A stretch of 64,000 nucleotides of DNA. Source: JTS-RE37 sp041744575. Lineage in GTDB: Bacteria; Bacteroidota; Bacteroidia; Flavobacteriales; Flavobacteriaceae. The translations under genes were made by a program, and so were the position numbers. This document shows positions 60,925 through 64,000 of the stretch, piece after piece. The notes under the pieces are model-generated. The model was not told the DNA's origin. It saw only the letters and a program-made list of their open reading frames with translations, and ran no database searches. Location of the stretch: positions 1 to 64,000 of the forward strand of contig JBGTKP010000021.1 in NCBI GenBank assembly GCA_041744575.1, read 5' to 3'. Every line of letters begins with the position of its first letter. Position 1 is the stretch's first letter.

Positions 60925-61413
60925 CTAGGACGGATCTATCAAAAACAAAGGTTGGTCAAACTCTACGGGGGAGGAATCTTCTACAAGTACTTTTACGACC
61001 TTCCCGGAAACTTCGGATTCAATGTCGTTAAATAATTTCATTGCTTCAATGACACAAAGCACTTCGCCTTTCGAAATAGTATCCCCGACCTCCACAAATG
61101 GAGGTTTATCAGGGGAAGATTTCCTGTAAAAAGTTCCAATAATAGGAGACTTAATAGTGATAAATTTAGGATCGTCAGTCGTTTTTGCAGGAGCGCTGTC
61201 CGGAGCTCCCTGAACATTTCCAGGTGGGGGCGTATAGGCGGAAGGGTTTGGAGGATAGACAGACATTGGAGGAGTATATGGGCCTTGCTCCGGGGCATAG
61301 CCTGCAGGTCCTGTCCGGATTGTAATCTTAATCTCATCTGTTTCCAGTTTCACTTCACTTGCCCCTGATTTGGCCACAAACTTTATTAAGCCCTGAATCT
61401 CTTTAATATCCAT
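60925..61413 (-). CDS. accB: Acetyl-CoA carboxylase, biotin carboxyl carrier protein
   Basis: A 162-residue biotin carrier. The biotinylated Lys is in IEAMKLFNDIESE, within a C-terminal biotinyl domain. The middle is Pro/Ala-rich and flexible (YPPNPSAYTPPPGN), and the N-terminus IKEIQGLIKFVAKSGASEV is the usual short helical pairing region. It sits between fabH (33 bases upstream) and accC (92 bases downstream) on the minus strand and should be cotranscribed with both. Confidence 0.97.
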   Translation of the reverse strand: MDIKEIQGLIKFVAKSGASEVKLETDEIKITIRTGPAGYAPEQGPYTPPMSVYPPNPSAYTPPPGNVQGAPDSAPAKTTDDPKFITIKSPIIGTFYRKSSPDKPPFVEVGDTISKGEVLCVIEAMKLFNDIESEVSGKVVKVLVEDSSPVEFDQPLFLIDPS

Positions 61414-61446
61414 GATCCTTTGTTTTGATACGTTGAAATGTTTCTA

Positions 61447-62442
61447 TTAAACAGTGTATGCCCATTTTAAATAAATGGCACCCCATGTAAAGCCGCCACC
61501 AAAGGCGGCAAACACAAGATTGTCCCCTTTTTTAAGTTGATTCTCATAGTCAGCCAGCAACAATGGCAGCGTGGCCGAGGTTGTATTGCCGTAATTCTGT
61601 ATGTTGATCATCACCTTGTCCTCAGCAACACCCATTCTCTGGGCGGTCGCGTCAATGATCCGCTTATTTGCCTGATGAGGTACCAGCCAGTCAACGTCAT
61701 CATGGGTTAAATTGTTCTTCTCCATAATGAGAGCTGCCACTTCTGCCATATTGGAGACGGCAAATTTAAAAACGGACTTGCCGTCCTGATAGACATAATG
61801 TTGCTTATTTCGCACTGTTTCCTCTGAGGCCGGTAAGAGGGAACCCCCTGCCTCAATCCTTAAAAAGGGTCTTCCGGTACCATCTGATCTCAGATATTCA
61901 TCCTGTAATCCCAGGCCTTCCGTGTTGGGTTCAAAGAGAACCGCCCCGGCTCCATCGCCAAAGATGATACAAGTAGTCCGGTCGGTGTAATCCAGGATCG
62001 AAGACATTTTATCCGCTCCTATCAGAAGGATCTTCTTATAGCGTCCGGAGGCTATATATGCCGCAGCAGTTGACATTCCATATAAAAAATTTGAACAGGC
62101 CGCCTGCATGTCAAAGGCAAAGGCATTGGTCGCCCCGATTTCCGTAGCAACAAAAACTGCCGTTGCTGCGACCGGTAAATCAGGAGTGGCTGACCCGACA
62201 ATGACGAGGTCAATTTCAGCGGGGTCCAGTTTTTTCTTTTTTAGCAGGTCTTCAGCGGCTTTAATGGCAAGGAAGGAAGTGCCTTTGTCTTTATCCTTTA
62301 GAATTCTTCTTTCCTTGATTCCGGTTCTGCTTGTAATCCACTCATCATTGGTATCTACCATGGATTCCAACATCTGGTTGGTAAGTATGTAATCAGGAAC
62401 ATAAGCCCCCACAGCAGTAATAGCTGCCAAAAGTTTGCTCAT
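61447..62442 (-). CDS. fabH: Beta-ketoacyl-ACP synthase III
   Basis: A 331-residue initiating condensing enzyme that joins acetyl-CoA and malonyl-ACP. The nucleophile is in DMQAACSNFLYGMS, the His in LVPHQANKRIIDA and the Asn in IQNYGNTTSATLPLLL. Length is normal. Downstream on the same strand come accB and accC; upstream, past a terminator, is rpmF. The 265-base gap to rpmF is the longest in this cluster and holds the terminator plus A+T-rich sequence without a clear TAnnTTTG box. Confidence 0.97.
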   Translation of the reverse strand: MSKLLAAITAVGAYVPDYILTNQMLESMVDTNDEWITSRTGIKERRILKDKDKGTSFLAIKAAEDLLKKKKLDPAEIDLVIVGSATPDLPVAATAVFVATEIGATNAFAFDMQAACSNFLYGMSTAAAYIASGRYKKILLIGADKMSSILDYTDRTTCIIFGDGAGAVLFEPNTEGLGLQDEYLRSDGTGRPFLRIEAGGSLLPASEETVRNKQHYVYQDGKSVFKFAVSNMAEVAALIMEKNNLTHDDVDWLVPHQANKRIIDATAQRMGVAEDKVMINIQNYGNTTSATLPLLLADYENQLKKGDNLVFAAFGGGFTWGAIYLKWAYTV

Positions 62443-62654
62443 CCTAAATTGGGTTTTTATCAGAAAAACTGAAGAAATGTACCAAAACTGGTGAAAAGTA
62501 GTGATTTTTTGCGACTTTTTGCCTCAAAAAAGAGTTTTTAGGAACTAAAATTAAAAAAGTAAAATAAAATAATCAGATGAAAAATATCCAGTGACTGGCA
62601 ACTCATCCTTTTTCATTGTAACCGCAGCTTGAGGGTCATCAGCGTCGATTGGAT

Positions 62655-62681
62655 AAAAAAAACCCTGTCTTTCGAACAGGG
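62655..62681 (-). terminator. Intrinsic terminator of rpmF
   Basis: On the minus strand CCCTGT and ACAGGG pair around a seven-base loop and are followed by at least seven T. It lies about 26 bases after the rpmF stop and separates the DUF177-rpmF unit from fabH. Confidence 0.85.
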
Positions 62682-62707
62682 AGTTATTTTAACCGCGGCC
62701 CGGACAA

Positions 62708-62905
62708 TCAAGCGGTTGTTTCTTCCGCTTTATCAATAAGTACCTGGCCACGATAATACAATTTACCTTCATACCAATGTGCCCTGTGATATAAATGCAT
62801 CTCTCCGGTTGTAGGATCTTTAGCCAGTGTTGGAGTTACTGCCTTGTAGTGTGTCCTTCTCTTATCCCTTCTTGTTTTGGATACTTTTCTCTTTGGATGT
62901 GCCAT
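62708..62905 (-). CDS. rpmF: 50S ribosomal protein L32
   Basis: A 65-residue basic ribosomal protein. The N-terminus MAHPKRKVSKTRRDKRRTHY is the L32 signature, and a conserved central HLYHRAHWYEG follows. The zinc-finger cysteines present in many L32 proteins are absent, as in zinc-independent versions. It follows the DUF177 gene by 8 bases, a pairing conserved across bacteria, and ends before its own terminator. Confidence 0.97.
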   Translation of the reverse strand: MAHPKRKVSKTRRDKRRTHYKAVTPTLAKDPTTGEMHLYHRAHWYEGKLYYRGQVLIDKAEETTA

Positions 62906-62913
62906 TTTGCAAC

Positions 62914-63447
62914 TTATTTATCCGTTAATAAATCTTTTAATGCGTCCCATCTGGGATCTGTTTTCTCTTTATTTATGTCAGATTCTCCTGGTTTTAGTTC
63001 TTCCAGTTTGTCTAATATTTCTGATTTAAGCGTGCCATCTAAAACGCCGGGATGGATGTGCTTTTGGGGCACTGACAGAACCAGCATTTCATAGATGTAC
63101 TGCGCTATGTTGATTTGATGTTCCCCGTGTGGAATGATCAGGATCTCATCATCTTCATTATTGTAGGAATCCCCAAATTTTACAAGGATCTCCAGCATCG
63201 CCTTAATGGGTTGATCATATGGTTCCCCTGTTAGGTCGCAATCCACATTCACCACTCCTTTCGCCTTCAGCTTCAGTTCCATCATGGTCGATAATTTGGT
63301 CAACAAAAGCTGTATATGAATACTTGCTCCGTTAAATTCCTGATAATCAAATGATTCAAAGAACTTGTTTTCAATCAAAAACTTAAATTCGTGCTTCCCT
63401 TCCTTTAGTCCGGAAAAAGGAATGGCATATTCCTTATGCATCGTCAT
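62914..63447 (-). CDS. yceD: DUF177/YceD-family protein
   Basis: A 177-residue acidic protein of the YceD/DUF177 family, which is almost always encoded directly before rpmF and has been linked to 23S rRNA or ribosome assembly. The family region VNVDCDLTGEPYDQPI keeps only one of the usual cysteines. ATG at 63447 is preferred; a GTG three codons upstream and an ATG two codons downstream are alternatives. The promoter at 63471-63505 lies just upstream. It forms one unit with rpmF. Confidence 0.88.
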   Translation of the reverse strand: MTMHKEYAIPFSGLKEGKHEFKFLIENKFFESFDYQEFNGASIHIQLLLTKLSTMMELKLKAKGVVNVDCDLTGEPYDQPIKAMLEILVKFGDSYNNEDDEILIIPHGEHQINIAQYIYEMLVLSVPQKHIHPGVLDGTLKSEILDKLEELKPGESDINKEKTDPRWDALKDLLTDK

Positions 63448-63470
63448 CTGGTACACTTGTTTAAGGGGTG

Positions 63471-63505
63471 CAAAGATAATTTTTTTTCACACAATCCCAA
63501 TCAAA
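63471..63505 (-). promoter_or_regulatory. Promoter of the yceD-rpmF unit
   Basis: On the minus strand TTTG (63502-63505) and TATCTTTG (63471-63478) are separated by 23 bases, close to the Bacteroidota consensus. The start codon follows after about 24 bases. Confidence 0.7.
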
Positions 63506-63549
63506 TCGGCAACATATTTAGGGGTTTTACCTATAAAAAATAAAACCAT

Positions 63550-64000
63550 TTAACGTGCGATTTTATGTTTCTTAAGAACATTTTCGGTGAGCCGCTTATA
63601 TTCTCTTCTGTTTTTAAGAATTTTAAGTGCCATATAAACCGCCTCCTTAAATGATCCTGAATCGGCAATTCCCTTTCCGGCAATTTCGTAAGCGGTACCG
63701 TGATCCGGAGAGGTACGCACTGCGGAAAGGCCGGCGGTAAAATTCACCCCACTCCCGAAGGAAAGTGTTTTGAATGGGATTAAACCCTGGTCGTGGTAAG
63801 CCGCAAGTACGGCATCAAAACGTTTATAGGTGTCAGACCCAAAAAAACTATCCGCAGCATAAGGCCCGAAGACGAGCAACCCGGTTGTTGCCAATTCCCT
63901 GATGGCAGGCGCCAGCACTTCATCATCTTCTTTTCCGATTACTCCATTATCGCCGCTATGCGGATTAATCCCCAACAAGGCAATCCTCGGCTTTTGAATC
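63550..64000 (-). CDS. pdxA: 4-hydroxythreonine-4-phosphate dehydrogenase, C-terminal part (runs off the right edge)
   Basis: The last 149 codons of a minus-strand gene whose start lies beyond the right edge. RIALLGINPHSGDNGVIGKE and YDGVLAAYHDQGLIPFKTL-like sequence (seen as DAVLAAYHDQGLIPFK) are PdxA hallmarks, with metal-binding His and Asp residues. RTSPDHGTAYEIAGKG is another conserved motif. The enzyme oxidises 4-phosphohydroxy-L-threonine in vitamin B6 synthesis. The C-terminus is complete. The yceD-rpmF unit lies downstream with its own promoter. Confidence 0.93.
   Translation of the reverse strand, partial: IQKPRIALLGINPHSGDNGVIGKEDDEVLAPAIRELATTGLLVFGPYAADSFFGSDTYKRFDAVLAAYHDQGLIPFKTLSFGSGVNFTAGLSAVRTSPDHGTAYEIAGKGIADSGSFKEAVYMALKILKNRREYKRLTENVLKKHKIAR

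Overview
The window reads as a chromosomal segment of a member of the Bacteroidota, most likely a marine or environmental Flavobacteriaceae with a mid-range G+C content (judged by eye). The evidence is the complete MoxR/Bat aerotolerance operon, the OmpA protein with thrombospondin type-3 repeats, an IPExxxVDY-family gene, the DUF177-rpmF-fabH-accB-accC order, frequent TTG starts, and many upstream boxes fitting the Bacteroidota promoter (TTTG near -33, TAnnTTTG near -7).

Layout. 1-153 is the start of an aldo/keto reductase leaving the window on the left. 312-9443 is the aerotolerance operon: MoxR ATPase, DUF58 protein, a two-pass membrane protein, then BatA, BatB, BatC, BatD and BatE, with a small exported protein behind it. 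9948-12599 holds a beta-carbonic anhydrase and a SulP anion transporter, probably a bicarbonate pair. 12703-18429 holds pheS, a three-gene minus-strand operon (Rossmann protein, CYTH protein, YciI-like lipoprotein), dinB, pyk and an IPExxxVDY gene. 18543-20877 is acpP-fabF-rnc on the minus strand. 21174-25333 holds purN, an RNase H with a viroplasmin-type N-terminus, a PfkB kinase and a long PurF-type amidotransferase. 25334-26248 is a long gap without protein genes; it holds three copies of an unrecognised conserved core, each followed by its own unrelated intrinsic terminator. 26249-35566 holds sodA, an AddA-like helicase-nuclease, kbl, ompA and an AddB-like partner. 36413-38086 is a conspicuously A+T-rich gene beside a tRNA-Ala. 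38361-64000 is mostly housekeeping: stress protein, MATE pump, queD, lpxH, recJ, adenine deaminase, rsmI, tdk, alr, mscL, asd, a prolyl oligopeptidase, a lone ABC ATPase, arfB, a FAD oxidoreductase, accC, accB, fabH, rpmF, a DUF177 gene and the 3' part of pdxA.

How the genes work together. The Bat proteins form a membrane-anchored von Willebrand A/TPR assembly served by the MoxR ATPase. acpP, fabF, fabH, accB and accC cover fatty-acid initiation and elongation. AddA-like, AddB-like, RecJ and DinB are DNA repair functions. The carbonic anhydrase and SulP genes suggest bicarbonate uptake and interconversion. No phage, insertion sequence, CRISPR array or dedicated transcription factor gene was recognised.

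The most promising undescribed item is the set of three small-RNA-like units at 25438-26184. Next come a compact three-stem element upstream of purN (21020-21098) and the A+T-rich coiled-coil/pentapeptide membrane protein at 36413-38086. All functions come from reading motifs; no database search was run.
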